DNA of 31,360 nt from CAZMVY01 sp964617875 (lineage in GTDB: Bacteria; Planctomycetota; Phycisphaerae; UBA1845; PWPN01): the NCBI GenBank assembly GCA_964617875.1, contig CAZUAI010000064.1, positions 1 through 31,360 of the forward strand. Reading direction: 5' to 3'. Below the pieces are notes generated by a model. That model searched no databases. It saw only the letters and a list, made by a program, of their open reading frames with translations, and was not told where the DNA came from. Below, piece by piece: positions 1 to 7,994 of this stretch (position 1 is its first letter; the number at the start of each line of letters is the position of its first letter). The position numbers and the translations under genes are program-made.

Positions 1-2
1 CC

Positions 3-2399
3 GACATCGACCCGACGCACATCCACCCCGGCAACAAGAAGGACAACTTCTGGGAAATGGGCGACACCGGCCCGTGCGGCCCGTGCAGCGAGATCCACAT
101 CGACCTGACGCCCGACCTGTCCGGCGGCAGGCTCGTCAACGCCGGCGATGCGCGGGTCATGGAGATCTGGAACCTCGTCTTCATCCAGTACAACCGCGGA
201 CCCGACGGCAGACTGACGCCCCTGCCCGCCAGGCACGTGGACACGGGCATGGGTTTCGAGCGGATCACCGCCGTCCTCCAGGGCCGGAAGAGCAACTACG
301 ACACCGACGTCTTCTCGCCGATCTTCGCGGGGATCCAGCGGATCACCGGCGCGCCGGCGTACACCGGACGGCTGGAGACCGACGCGAGCGACGAAGCAAC
401 GGCGCGAGCGGGTGATCACGCCGCCCTGATGAAAGACATTGCGTACCGGGTGATCGCGGACCACATCCGCACGCTCACGTTCGCGCTGACCGACGGGGCG
501 GTCCCGGGGAACGAAGGCCGCGGCTACGTCCTGCGGCGGATCCTTCGGCGCGCCGTCCGGTACGGCCGCCAGTATCTCGGCGTCCACGAACCGTTTCTGT
601 GCAGGCTCGTCCCCGTGGTCGTCGATGCGATGGGCTCCGCGTTCCCGGAACTCAAGACCAGGCCCGACCGCGTTGCCGAGACGATCCGCGAGGAAGAGGA
701 GTCGTTCATCCGGACGCTCGACCGGGGCATCGCGCTCTTTGAAGAGGCCGCCGATCGCGCCCGGCAGGCAGGGCGAACCGTCATCCGCGGCGAGGACGCC
801 TTCAGACTCCACGACACGTACGGCTTCCCGATCGACCTGACCGAGGTCATGGCCCGCGAACGCGGCATGATGGTCGATGCGGCCGGCTACGAGCGATTGA
901 TGGAGGAAGCGAAGGAACGGGCGCGCGCGGCGGGCAAGCAGCACGCCGTTTTTGCCATGTCGATCGAAGGCGGGCTGCCGTCGGTGGACGATTCCCCGAA
1001 GTACGAAGGACGGCAGGCCGGGGCCAGGGTCGTCGGCTGGGTGGTGGACAACGAGCTGCGCACGTCGGGGCTGCTCGGCCCGATGGAACGCGAGGTCGGC
1101 CTGCTGCTGGATCGTACCTGCTTCTACGCCGAGTCCGGCGGACAGGTTGCCGACAAGGGCGAAATCGCGACGAGCACGGGTCTCTTCGCCGTCGAGACAA
1201 CGCAGAAGCTCGGCGATGCCGTCCTTCACGTCGGCATCGTGAAACGCGGGCACGTCGAGCCCGGCCAGGACGCGTCGCTCACGGTGGATGCACAGCGCGA
1301 ACAGACGCGCAGGAATCACACCGCCACGCACGTGCTCAACTGGGCCCTGCGCGAGGTGCTCGAGATCGGCGGCGGCGGGAAAGTCGATCAGAAGGGCTCG
1401 CTTGTCGATCCCGACAGAACACGGTTCGACTTCTCGCACGGCAAGCCGCTGACGCCGGACGAGATCGAGCGCATCGTCACGCTGTGCAACGAGAAGATCA
1501 AGGCCGATCTGCCGGTCCATACGAAACTCGTCAGGCAGGCCGACGCGTTGAAGATCAACACGCTGCGGGCGGTCTTCGGCGAGAAGTACCCCGACGAGGT
1601 CCGCGTCGTCTCGTGCGGCGCCGACATCGACGCCATGCTGAAGGACCCGAAGAAGCCCGAGTGGATGAAGTACCCCGTCGAGTTCTGCGGCGGGACGCAC
1701 GTCGAGCGAACGGGCGAGATCAGCTCGTTCGTCCTGACGTCCGAGGAGGCCGTGGCCAAGGGCATCCGCCGCGTCGTCGGCATCACCGGCGACAAGGCGG
1801 AGAAGGCCGTCGAGGCCGGCCGGCGCCTCCGCGAAAAAGCCGCGTCGATCAAGGCCGGGCCGCCGGACCGCATCGCCGCCGAAGCAGCCGAATTGCAGAA
1901 GGTCCTGGCCGACGCCGAGGTCCCGCTCCCGGATCGCGTCGCCATCCGCGAGGCGATCGCCGAGCTGCAGCAGATCGCGAAGAAGCAGAGCAAGCAGGAG
2001 TCCGCCCGATCCGCCGACGCGATCCGCACCGCCCGCCAGCAGTTGCTCGACGCCGCCGAGACGATCGGCGGGGCGAAGCTCATCGTCGGCGAGGTGCCCG
2101 AGGCGCCGGTGGATCAGCTCCGCGAGGCGGCCGACTGGCTCCGTACGCAGGCGGGCACGGCCGCCGTCCTGCTTGGCATGAGAAGCGCGGACGGCAAGCC
2201 GATGCTCCTCGCCGCCGTCACGGCCGACCTCGTCAGGAAGGGCCTGCACGCGGGCAATCTGGTCAAGGACCTCGCCCCACAGATCGACGGCCGCGGCGGC
2301 GGAAAGCCCGACCTCGCCCAGGCCGGCGGGAAGAACGCCGACAACCTCCCCGCCGCCCTCAAATCCGGCACCGAGGCGCTTCGCGCGAAGCTGAGCTGA
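3..2399 (+). CDS. alaS: Alanyl-tRNA synthetase, 5'-truncated by window edge
   Basis: Charges tRNA-Ala with alanine in the cytoplasm and edits mischarged Ser/Gly. The reading frame is open from base 3, so the first in-frame ATG (57) is not the start; roughly the first 100 or so residues of the class II catalytic domain lie outside the window. The visible part starts with the class II motif NFWEMGDTGPCGPCSEIH. It continues through the tRNA-recognition region (ITDNE-like part near 500-560) and then the editing domain with the zinc/active-site motifs HTATH (bases 1317-1331) and CGGTH (Cys codon 1686, His codon 1698). It ends with the C-Ala domain, whose GRGGGKPDLAQAGG signature is near 2290-2335. 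About 798 residues are visible, fitting a full length near 880-900. The family is certain; only the 5' end is missing. Confidence 0.97.
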   Translation, partial: DIDPTHIHPGNKKDNFWEMGDTGPCGPCSEIHIDLTPDLSGGRLVNAGDARVMEIWNLVFIQYNRGPDGRLTPLPARHVDTGMGFERITAVLQGRKSNYDTDVFSPIFAGIQRITGAPAYTGRLETDASDEATARAGDHAALMKDIAYRVIADHIRTLTFALTDGAVPGNEGRGYVLRRILRRAVRYGRQYLGVHEPFLCRLVPVVVDAMGSAFPELKTRPDRVAETIREEEESFIRTLDRGIALFEEAADRARQAGRTVIRGEDAFRLHDTYGFPIDLTEVMARERGMMVDAAGYERLMEEAKERARAAGKQHAVFAMSIEGGLPSVDDSPKYEGRQAGARVVGWVVDNELRTSGLLGPMEREVGLLLDRTCFYAESGGQVADKGEIATSTGLFAVETTQKLGDAVLHVGIVKRGHVEPGQDASLTVDAQREQTRRNHTATHVLNWALREVLEIGGGGKVDQKGSLVDPDRTRFDFSHGKPLTPDEIERIVTLCNEKIKADLPVHTKLVRQADALKINTLRAVFGEKYPDEVRVVSCGADIDAMLKDPKKPEWMKYPVEFCGGTHVERTGEISSFVLTSEEAVAKGIRRVVGITGDKAEKAVEAGRRLREKAASIKAGPPDRIAAEAAELQKVLADAEVPLPDRVAIREAIAELQQIAKKQSKQESARSADAIRTARQQLLDAAETIGGAKLIVGEVPEAPVDQLREAADWLRTQAGTAAVLLGMRSADGKPMLLAAVTADLVRKGLHAGNLVKDLAPQIDGRGGGKPDLAQAGGKNADNLPAALKSGTEALRAKLS

Positions 2400-2414
2400 C
2401 GAGTATCAGCGAGC

Positions 2415-2490
2415 GGCAAGGCGTTGAGAGAACCACGAGGTGGCCGAACGACGACGATCGCGAGTATGCGGCCGTGGAACGCCGCTTGCC
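2415..2490. terminator. Imperfect inverted repeat between convergent genes
   Basis: GGCAAGGCGTT (2415-2425) faces AACGCCGCTTGCC (2478-2490); the arms pair except for a two-base bulge. It lies between the convergent ends of alaS and the small gene at 2505-2747. No T-run follows on either strand, so a terminator role is only a guess. Confidence 0.25.
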
Positions 2491-2504
2491 CTGCGGTATA
2501 TGAA

Positions 2505-2747
2505 TTACGATGCCTTCTTGCGCGTTCCGTTCCGGCGGGCCGGGATCGGCCTCTGGATTCCGGTTACCAGCAGCAAGTCGAGCGTCACGAAATGGTCGGG
2601 CATCCCGACGGCAAGCAGCCGCCCATTCCCGGTGATGGCGAAGTTTTCCGGGTGACGAACATCGTAGCGCCGGCCGTCCGCCGTCAGGATACGGAACGGC
2701 TCAAACGGCCGCGCGGCCCGCAATCGCTGGATCTCTTGCGTAGTCAT
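2505..2747 (-). CDS. Small conserved protein of unknown function (80 aa)
   Basis: An 80-residue protein beginning MTTQEIQRLRAARPFEPFRI, followed by a predicted small beta-rich core (LTADGRRYDVRHPENFAITGN) and a basic tail (RRNGTRKKAS). I recognise the pattern as one seen in short, uncharacterised proteins that are frequent in planctomycetes; no function is known to me. The ATG at 2747 was chosen over an upstream in-frame start at 2837. The conserved block starts here, and a TACAAT -10 box lies only 6 nt upstream (2754-2759) with TTGATT 18 nt before it, so the transcript would start at or next to the ATG. No Shine-Dalgarno sequence is present. It is convergent with alaS and has no operon partner. 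Confidence 0.75.
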   Translation of the reverse strand: MTTQEIQRLRAARPFEPFRILTADGRRYDVRHPENFAITGNGRLLAVGMPDHFVTLDLLLVTGIQRPIPARRNGTRKKAS

Positions 2748-2753
2748 AACTTT

Positions 2754-2783
2754 ATTGTAGCATGCTTTGCCCGGCGCAATCAA
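2754..2783 (-). promoter_or_regulatory. Sigma-70-type promoter, leaderless start for the 2505-2747 gene
   Basis: On the - strand, TTGATT (2778-2783), an 18-bp spacer and TACAAT (2754-2759), then 6 nt to the ATG at 2747. The expected start of transcription falls on or beside the start codon. Confidence 0.65.
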
Positions 2784-2847
2784 CGCAGCATCCACACGAT
2801 CGCACGCTGCCCGGAACAAACCATGGACCACGGACAACGAACCTTCC

Positions 2848-2922
2848 GCGGCTGTCTTGGATGACCTGACCCTCTACGAACGGATTCTGAGCCCCAGGGA
2901 GATCGAAGCTCGAAAGAAGAAT
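2848..2922 (+). pseudogene. Remnant of a LamG/concanavalin-like domain C-terminus
   Basis: The + frame here reads LDDLTLYERILSPREIEARK. This matches the usual end of LamG-like (Laminin_G_3) domains, in which a (L/I)DD-x-(R/T)-(L/I)Y-x-R-x-LS-x-x-EI sequence closes the domain. No start codon, signal peptide or upstream domain belongs to it, and downstream the frame becomes low-quality arginine-rich translation. I read it as a decayed fragment left by deletion of a larger secreted protein gene. The match covers only about 20 residues. Confidence 0.4.
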
Positions 2923-2975
2923 GGCCCCCCTCTTTGCGGCTTTGGGCATTCGGGCTTTTTTCGTCGTTCGAGCTT
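2906..2975. repeat. Inverted repeat, 9-bp perfect arms
   Basis: AAGCTCGAA at 2906-2914 and TTCGAGCTT at 2967-2975 are perfect reverse complements separated by 52 bases. The repeat brackets the end of the LamG-like remnant. It could be chance, a weak terminator or the mark of a former insertion. Confidence 0.35.
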
Positions 2976-3033
2976 GGACGCGTGTCATTTCCCCGCGGCG
3001 CGAACCCCGATCCTTTCGCGTGAGCAGCAAAGA

Positions 3034-3069
3034 CCCCCTGTGCGACCCGTTGCCGGGCTGCACAGGGGG
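3034..3069 (-). terminator. Intrinsic terminator after the lipoprotein gene
   Basis: CCCCCTGTGC (3034-3043) and GCACAGGGGG (3060-3069) form a perfect 10-bp stem. The 16-nt loop contains its own CCCG/CGGG mini-stem. On the - strand the stem is followed by TCTTTGC. It lies about 40 nt past the stop of the gene at 3109-4755. On the + strand it is followed by CTTGTTT, so it may work in both directions. Confidence 0.7.
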
Positions 3070-3108
3070 CTTGTTTCGAGGCGGCGGCCGTGCTCAGACG
3101 CGCCGGCT

Positions 3109-4755
3109 CTACTGCTTCGCGAATTTCGCCATGATCGCCGCGTTGCCGCTCGGGCACTGCGCGGCGATGTCGATCTTGTAGCTCGCGACGGGCACGACCT
3201 CGCCCGTGCCGGTCAGGACCACGCTGTCGGGGAAGATCTCCTTCGGCAGCGTGACGGTGTAGGTCCCGTCGCCCGCCAGTGTCAGGCTGGATGCGCTGAC
3301 GTTGTAGGACGTCCCCATGGACAGGCCCGGAACGGGCGTCGGCCACGTGGCGGCCGCATCGATGCCGTTGATCTGCGAACCGTCCGCCCTGTAGAAGAAC
3401 AGGCCGAACTGGTAATCCAGCCGCGTCATCGGGGCACCCGTGTCATCCGTCGGCGGCCGGAACACGAGCGTGAGGTCCTGCGAACCGTCGAACAGCATTG
3501 GATCATCGCCTCGACCGGTCTCCGATGCGCCGTTCGGGTCGTATGTCTTCAGCGAACCTGCCGTGCCGTATTGCACGAACGCCGGGATGCTCTTGAAGAC
3601 GTACGCGATCATCCGCGTGAACTGCTCGCTGGTACCGTCCGTGTACGCCACCTCCACGGTGAACGAGTCGCCGCAACTCATCACCGCCTGCGGCGTGACG
3701 AAGGCGTCGTACCGGCCGTCGCCTTCGAGATTAAACGCGTAGCCGGAGGCTGACCAGAGCGGCGCGGGGCCCGGTCCTGGCGCCAGGACAGTGGCCGTCG
3801 GCAGGTAAGACGGCGCCGGGATCTCGAGCATTCGCACGCTGGCGATCGTCCGTGTCGCCGTCGGCTCCGGCACGACCTCGAACGTGATCACCGTTCGCGC
3901 CGCCAGCGCGGCGTTCTTCGCCTCGTCGGTTCCGGTATAGAACACGGCGGCGTCCTCGACTCCGATCTTCAGGTTCATGAAGAAGCTGGGCCGCACGTCG
4001 CCGCCCGGGAGGATGACCCACGCGGCGCGGCCCGGCTCGAAGTCGTTCACGACGCCGTTGCCGTCGTCGTCGGCGTCGAACAGATCGACCAGCCCGTCCT
4101 TGTCCCTGTCCGCGCCGCTTCCTGCGCTACCCCCGGAAAGCAACGAGTCCGCGCCCTTCCCGAAGCTGTTCACGCCCACCGGCACCCCGTTCCCATCGAG
4201 CCGGATCCGCGTATCGGCGTCGATGTCATCCGCGCCCACGTTCCCGTCCGTCCCCGCGAGGATCGCGCTGGCGCCGAGGTCCGCCGGAAGCGAGATCGTC
4301 CCGAGGTCCATTTCGCCGTTGGCCGCGATGCCCGTCGCCCCGTCGCTGGACGGCAGCACGATCGGCCCCAGGGGCTTCCCGTCCGGGCCGAGGATCGTCT
4401 GGATAAACGTATTGCCCGCCTCCGAGTCCGGGATGTCGATAAGAAAGCTGCCGTCGGCGTTTACGCTGCCGCGGTAGACCTTCCCGGTCTCATTGCTGAC
4501 CGCCACGACCGTGCATTGGGTGAGGTCCGTTACATCTGCGGACCGTCCCATCAGCGGGGCCGTGCGCGGCTGCCCCGTTGCCAGCCTTCCCCGAATCGCC
4601 GGTGATCCCGACGCGCCGCCCCCCCCGTCCCCGCCCGATAACGGCACATTGCCGGAGTCGGTACTCGGCGGCTGGCAGGCGGACATCAGTCCGACCATCG
4701 CCAGGGCCAGCCCGACAACACCGATGCTGCCGAGTGATCGAGAGGACCATCGCAT
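3109..4755 (-). CDS. Secreted lipoprotein with calcium-binding type-3 repeat, unknown function
   Basis: A 548-residue exported protein. The N-terminus has a basic start, a hydrophobic stretch (residues 9-22) and a lipobox-like LMSAC with Cys27, so it should be lipidated by Lgt, which is encoded at 7995-9374. A Gly/Ser-rich linker follows. Residues about 80-130 look like a small carboxypeptidase-regulatory or transthyretin-like beta fold (TVVAVSNETGKVYRGSVNADG). Residues about 216-240 form an Asp-rich thrombospondin type-3/EF-hand-like calcium site (DRDKDGLVDLFDADDDGNG). The rest is predicted beta-rich, with no catalytic motif I recognise. The ATG at 4755 was chosen over GTG 4758 because AGGAGG (4763-4768) lies 7 nt upstream. 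The roughly 280-bp gap upstream to mqnA shows no convincing promoter for this gene. A role at the cell surface is inferred. Confidence 0.85.
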   Translation of the reverse strand: MRWSSRSLGSIGVVGLALAMVGLMSACQPPSTDSGNVPLSGGDGGGGASGSPAIRGRLATGQPRTAPLMGRSADVTDLTQCTVVAVSNETGKVYRGSVNADGSFLIDIPDSEAGNTFIQTILGPDGKPLGPIVLPSSDGATGIAANGEMDLGTISLPADLGASAILAGTDGNVGADDIDADTRIRLDGNGVPVGVNSFGKGADSLLSGGSAGSGADRDKDGLVDLFDADDDGNGVVNDFEPGRAAWVILPGGDVRPSFFMNLKIGVEDAAVFYTGTDEAKNAALAARTVITFEVVPEPTATRTIASVRMLEIPAPSYLPTATVLAPGPGPAPLWSASGYAFNLEGDGRYDAFVTPQAVMSCGDSFTVEVAYTDGTSEQFTRMIAYVFKSIPAFVQYGTAGSLKTYDPNGASETGRGDDPMLFDGSQDLTLVFRPPTDDTGAPMTRLDYQFGLFFYRADGSQINGIDAAATWPTPVPGLSMGTSYNVSASSLTLAGDGTYTVTLPKEIFPDSVVLTGTGEVVPVASYKIDIAAQCPSGNAAIMAKFAKQ

Positions 4756-5002
4756 CACAAAACCTCCTGTGAACTCGAAAGGATGGGGCGGGCCCAGGTG
4801 CCGCCGTTGCCGATCAACGGCCGGATGCTGCGTGCCGAGGGCCGTGCGGACCCCATACTCGCCGGATATCGACAGTAAGGCGCGGGACCTTTGCGAGAAC
4901 GCGATTTCGCGCGGGCCACGATAAACGAGACATGGCGCGCACCCGCGACAACGCGGCCGTTATCGGCAACGATGCCCCGCGTCGATCGGCGTCTCGCCGG
5001 CT

Positions 5003-5030
5003 TTGTCGCGCCCGCACAGCCTGCTACAAT
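5003..5030 (+). promoter_or_regulatory. Promoter with -10 abutting mqnA start
   Basis: TACAAT at 5025-5030 lies 8 nt before the ATG at 5039 (5 nt before an in-frame GTG at 5036). A weak TTGTCG -35 (5003-5008) is 16 bp upstream. This predicts a leaderless or nearly leaderless mqnA mRNA. Confidence 0.6.
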
Positions 5031-5038
5031 CCGCCGTG

Positions 5039-5848
5039 ATGGAATCACGCCCTGCGACAGCCCGCCATACCGCTCTGGGAGTGGTGTCGTTTCTCAACGC
5101 ACGACCTCTGATCGAGGGCATCGAGGACGATCGTGCCGCGGATGTCCGCTTCGCCGTGCCGTCACGGCTCGCGGAAATGCTTGATCGTCGCGATGTGGAC
5201 GCCGCGCTGGTCCCGGTCGTCGATTTCGCCCGGGCCGGCGGGGCGTGGCAGATACTCTCGGACGCGTGCATCGCAAGCGACGGCGAGACGCTTACCGTGC
5301 GGGTATTCTCCCGCGTGCCGCCGCCGGACGTCCGCGTAATCCATGCGGACGGCGACTCGCACACGTCCGTCGTCCTGGCGCAGCTGATCTGGCAGGAGCG
5401 GTTCGGCCGGCCGGTTGCGATGCGACCGCTGGCGGCGTTGTCGGGGCCCGCGCCCGGCGGATCGGAGGCGGTCCTGCTGATCGGCGACAAGGTCGTCACG
5501 AGCCGGCCGGAGGGCCTTGCGCACGACCTCGACCTCGGCCGGGCATGGAAGGACTGGACGGGCCTGCCGTTTGTCTTCGCCGTGTGGGCGGCCAGGAGCG
5601 GACGGGATCTCGCAGGACTCGCGGAGCGGCTGTCGGCGGCGCGGGACCGTGGCGTGGCCGACGCACGACGGCTGGCGGCCCGGCACGGGCCGCCGCGCGG
5701 CTGGCCCGTGGCGGTTGCCGAGGCCTATCTGACGCAACACATGAAGTACACATTGACGCCGGAGGCCCGGCAGGGCATGGAGCGGTTCCTGACGCTGGCA
5801 CGCGCCGCCGGCCTGCTCGCTGCGCCGCGGAACGCCGTAGCAACGTGA
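5039..5848 (+). CDS. mqnA: MqnA, chorismate dehydratase (futalosine pathway)
   Basis: First enzyme of the futalosine route to menaquinone; it dehydrates chorismate to 3-[(1-carboxyvinyl)oxy]benzoate in the cytoplasm. The protein has 269 residues. It opens with the family hallmark LGVVSFLNARPL soon after the start, followed by the periplasmic-binding-protein-like fold typical of MqnA/MqnD (SRLAEMLDRRDVDAALVPVVDF; later LIGDKVVTS). MqnA rather than MqnD is favoured by the 'SFLNARPL' opening and the adjacent mqnC. There is no Shine-Dalgarno sequence; the TACAAT box 8 nt upstream suggests leaderless translation. The stop codon overlaps a possible GTG start of mqnC (GTGA, 5845-5848), so the two are probably co-transcribed and coupled. 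Confidence 0.92.
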   Translation: MESRPATARHTALGVVSFLNARPLIEGIEDDRAADVRFAVPSRLAEMLDRRDVDAALVPVVDFARAGGAWQILSDACIASDGETLTVRVFSRVPPPDVRVIHADGDSHTSVVLAQLIWQERFGRPVAMRPLAALSGPAPGGSEAVLLIGDKVVTSRPEGLAHDLDLGRAWKDWTGLPFVFAVWAARSGRDLAGLAERLSAARDRGVADARRLAARHGPPRGWPVAVAEAYLTQHMKYTLTPEARQGMERFLTLARAAGLLAAPRNAVAT

Positions 5849-7362
5849 GGAGCGTGGACGTGGAGAGCGACGGAGCGACACGGCGGCAAAACGACGAAGC
5901 GGCGAAGGCGAGGGCGCTTGAGGCGAAAGCCCGAACAAGCGACCACGGAGAGCCCGACACCCTCACCCCGCCCCTCTCCCTTACCGGGCAGAGGGGGCTT
6001 GCGGATGCACCCGCGCCGCCCCTCGCCATGGAAGGGACGACGGGCTGTGGTCCACGCCTTGCCGACGCTCAGGCTCGAACCCCGACTTTCGAACCGCGGA
6101 CCCGCCTTTCGGACGCCGACGCACTGGCCCTGTTCGCCGAGTGCTCGATTCACGAACTCGGCCGGCAGGCCTTTGATGTCGCCTCGCGCCTGCATCCGGA
6201 GCCGTATCGCACGTACGTCGTCGATCGCAACATCAACTACGCCAACTGGTGCACGGCGAAATGCGCCTTCTGCAACTTCAAGGCCGATCCGCCCGGCACG
6301 AAGCACGGCCGCAAGGACCTGCCCGGCGGCTACGTCCTGAGCCTCGACGAGGTCGCCCGCAAGATCCAGGAGCTGATCGACATCGGCGGAACGCAGATCC
6401 TGATGCAGGGCGGGCTCGTCCCGCCGGAAATCCTCGGTTTCGACTGGTACCTCGACCTGCTGCGGTTCATCAGGCGGCAGTTCCCGCGCGTCCACGTGCA
6501 CGCATTCAGCCCGCCGGAAATCTTCGCGTTCCACAAGATCTTCGGGATGTCGATCCGCGACGTGCTCCTCCGCCTGCGCGAGGCCGGGCTCGACTCGATC
6601 CCCGGCGGCGGAGCCGAGATCCTCGTCGATCGCGTCCGCGACCGGATCAGCGTCGGCAAGACACGGACGGATGAATACCTGGAGGTGATGCGCCAGGCCC
6701 ACCGCATCGGCATGAAGACGAGCATCACGATGATGTTCGGCCACATCGAGACGATCGCCGAGCGCATCGAGCACTTGCGCCGGGTCCGCGACCTGCAGGA
6801 TGAAACGGGCGGCTTCACGGCGTTCATCGGCTGGACGTTCCAGCCCGAGAACACCCCGCTCGGACGCGTCAGGCAGATGCCCGTCGAGGCTCCCGCCCGG
6901 CAGGGCCCCGGCCGCAGGCAAGGGGTCGATGTGCGGTTAGATTCCCCGCCGAGGCGCGACGGAACGCACGCCGCGGCCGACGCGCCCGTCGCTTGCGCTC
7001 CGGGCCCTGACCCGCGACGCGCCGGTGATGTCGAGGACGCGCCGCGCCTGCCCCAGGCGCCCGACGGCCGGCATCTCTGCCTTGCCGGGGCGCACGAGTA
7101 CCTCAAGACACTCGCCCTCGCCCGCCTGTACCTCGACAACATTCCGAACGTACAGGCGAGCTGGGTCACACAGGGCCCGAAGATCGGCCAGCTCGCCCTG
7201 TTCTTCGGCGCGAACGACATGGGCTCGGTCATGATGGAGGAGAATGTCGTCAGCGCCGCCGGCACGACGTACCGGCTGACCGAGCCCGAGATCCGCCGCC
7301 TGATCGCCGACGCCGGCTGGCAGCCGCGACGGCGGAACTTCTACTACGAACCGATCGAGTGA
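5845..7362 (+). CDS. mqnC: MqnC, cyclic dehypoxanthinyl futalosine synthase, with in-frame insertions
   Basis: Radical-SAM enzyme that cyclises dehypoxanthine futalosine in menaquinone synthesis. The [4Fe-4S]/SAM motif CTAKCAFC has its cysteine codons at 6250, 6262 and 6271. Family blocks follow: LMQGGLVPPEI, HAFSPPEIF, AGLDSIPGGGAEIL, MMFGHIET and NIPNVQASWVTQGPK. The start is uncertain. GTG 5845, 5854 or 5860 would give a roughly 180-base N-terminal extension that includes a repeat-like hairpin (5961-5998). ATG 6028 gives 444 residues and begins just after the hairpin. Between GWTFQPENTPLGR (near 6866) and AHEYLKTLALARLYLDN (from about 7090), some 55-75 extra residues of Pro/Arg/Ala-rich, low-complexity sequence interrupt a spot that is short in other MqnC proteins. 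This insert carries a 21-base repeat found again at 15632-15652. The frame stays open, so the enzyme is probably still made. Confidence 0.9.
   Translation: MRSVDVESDGATRRQNDEAAKARALEAKARTSDHGEPDTLTPPLSLTGQRGLADAPAPPLAMEGTTGCGPRLADAQARTPTFEPRTRLSDADALALFAECSIHELGRQAFDVASRLHPEPYRTYVVDRNINYANWCTAKCAFCNFKADPPGTKHGRKDLPGGYVLSLDEVARKIQELIDIGGTQILMQGGLVPPEILGFDWYLDLLRFIRRQFPRVHVHAFSPPEIFAFHKIFGMSIRDVLLRLREAGLDSIPGGGAEILVDRVRDRISVGKTRTDEYLEVMRQAHRIGMKTSITMMFGHIETIAERIEHLRRVRDLQDETGGFTAFIGWTFQPENTPLGRVRQMPVEAPARQGPGRRQGVDVRLDSPPRRDGTHAAADAPVACAPGPDPRRAGDVEDAPRLPQAPDGRHLCLAGAHEYLKTLALARLYLDNIPNVQASWVTQGPKIGQLALFFGANDMGSVMMEENVVSAAGTTYRLTEPEIRRLIADAGWQPRRRNFYYEPIE
5961..5998. repeat. REP-like palindromic element at the 5' end of mqnC
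   Basis: CCTCACCCCG is followed by a hairpin. CCCCTCTCCC (5971-5980) pairs with GGGCAGAGGGG (arm 5987-5996) with one mismatch and a short loop. The CCCTCACCCC...CCCTCTCCC pattern is common in dispersed bacterial palindromic repeats. It lies either in the N-terminal extension of mqnC or in its leader, depending on the start. Confidence 0.5.
6985..7005 (+). repeat. Dispersed 21-mer repeat, copy inside mqnC
   Basis: CCCGTCGCTTGCGCTCCGGG plus a final C is an exact reverse complement of 15632-15652. This copy lies inside the extra segment that interrupts the mqnC coding sequence, read in frame as PVACAPG. The unit is an imperfect palindrome (CCCG/CGGG ends, inner CGC/GCG). Confidence 0.7.
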
Positions 7363-7376
7363 GGTCCGCCGACGAC

Positions 7377-7901
7377 ATGCGCAACATCGAGCTGAAAGCC
7401 CGTTACGCCGACCTCGCCGCCGCCCGACGGATCGCCGAGGCCCTCGGCTCGCGGCCGCACACGGTCGAACGCCAGCGCGACACGTACTTCGGGTGCCGGT
7501 CGGGCCGCCTCAAGCTCCGCGAGCGGTGGCCCGATCACGGCCCGGCGTCCGCCGAACTCATCGGCTATCACCGCGACGATGCCGCCCGCCCGCGGGCAAG
7601 CGATTACTCCGTCGTCTCCGTACAGCACGGCGATGCTCTTCGCACGCTGCTGGCAACAGCCCTCGGCGCAACCGTGACCGTGGACAAGCGTCGCGTCGTG
7701 TACCTGCACGAGAACGTCCGCATCCACATCGACGACGTCGCCGGGCTCGGCACGTTTATCGAGTTCGAGGCCGTGCTCGACGACTCCTGCACCGCCGTCG
7801 AGGCCCACGCCAGGCTGCGCCGCCTGATGGACTCATTCGGCATCCGCGACGCCGACATTGTTGCCGTATCGTACGCCGATCTCCTGCAATCCGCCGGATA
7901 G
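7377..7901 (+). CDS. CYTH-domain protein (class IV adenylate cyclase/triphosphatase-like)
   Basis: 174 residues starting MRNIELKARYADLAAARR, the normal N-terminus of CYTH proteins, whose ExExK-type motif appears here as N-I-E-L-K. The fold is a small triphosphate-binding beta tunnel; alternating charged strands follow (RQRDTYFGCRSGRLKLRERW, VDKRRVVYLHENVRIHIDDV, GTFIEFEAVL). Members include class IV adenylate cyclases, thiamine triphosphatases and inorganic triphosphatases; the substrate cannot be assigned here. ATG 7377 was preferred to GTG 7359, which overlaps the mqnC stop, because it matches the family start. A weak GAGG lies 12 nt upstream. It is probably co-transcribed with mqnA and mqnC. 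Confidence 0.82.
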   Translation: MRNIELKARYADLAAARRIAEALGSRPHTVERQRDTYFGCRSGRLKLRERWPDHGPASAELIGYHRDDAARPRASDYSVVSVQHGDALRTLLATALGATVTVDKRRVVYLHENVRIHIDDVAGLGTFIEFEAVLDDSCTAVEAHARLRRLMDSFGIRDADIVAVSYADLLQSAG

Positions 7902-7958
7902 CGCCGGCGGATGCCGTTCCCCGTCTTCCCGGTTTCCCGCCTTCTCGCCCGGCCCGCG

Positions 7959-7987
7959 TTGCATCCTGCGGCGCGGGCCGTTAGCAT
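7959..7987 (+). promoter_or_regulatory. Promoter with -10 abutting lgt start
   Basis: TTGCAT (7959-7964), 17-bp spacer, TAGCAT (7982-7987), then 7 nt to the ATG at 7995. No Shine-Dalgarno sequence is present. It predicts a leaderless lgt-pfkA-purN transcript. Confidence 0.6.
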
Positions 7988-7994
7988 CCCCGGC

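Noticed and set aside
6060..6100. tRNA-like GGTTCGA motif on the - strand
   Set aside because: The T-arm stem does not pair and no acceptor stem or anticodon arm is found.
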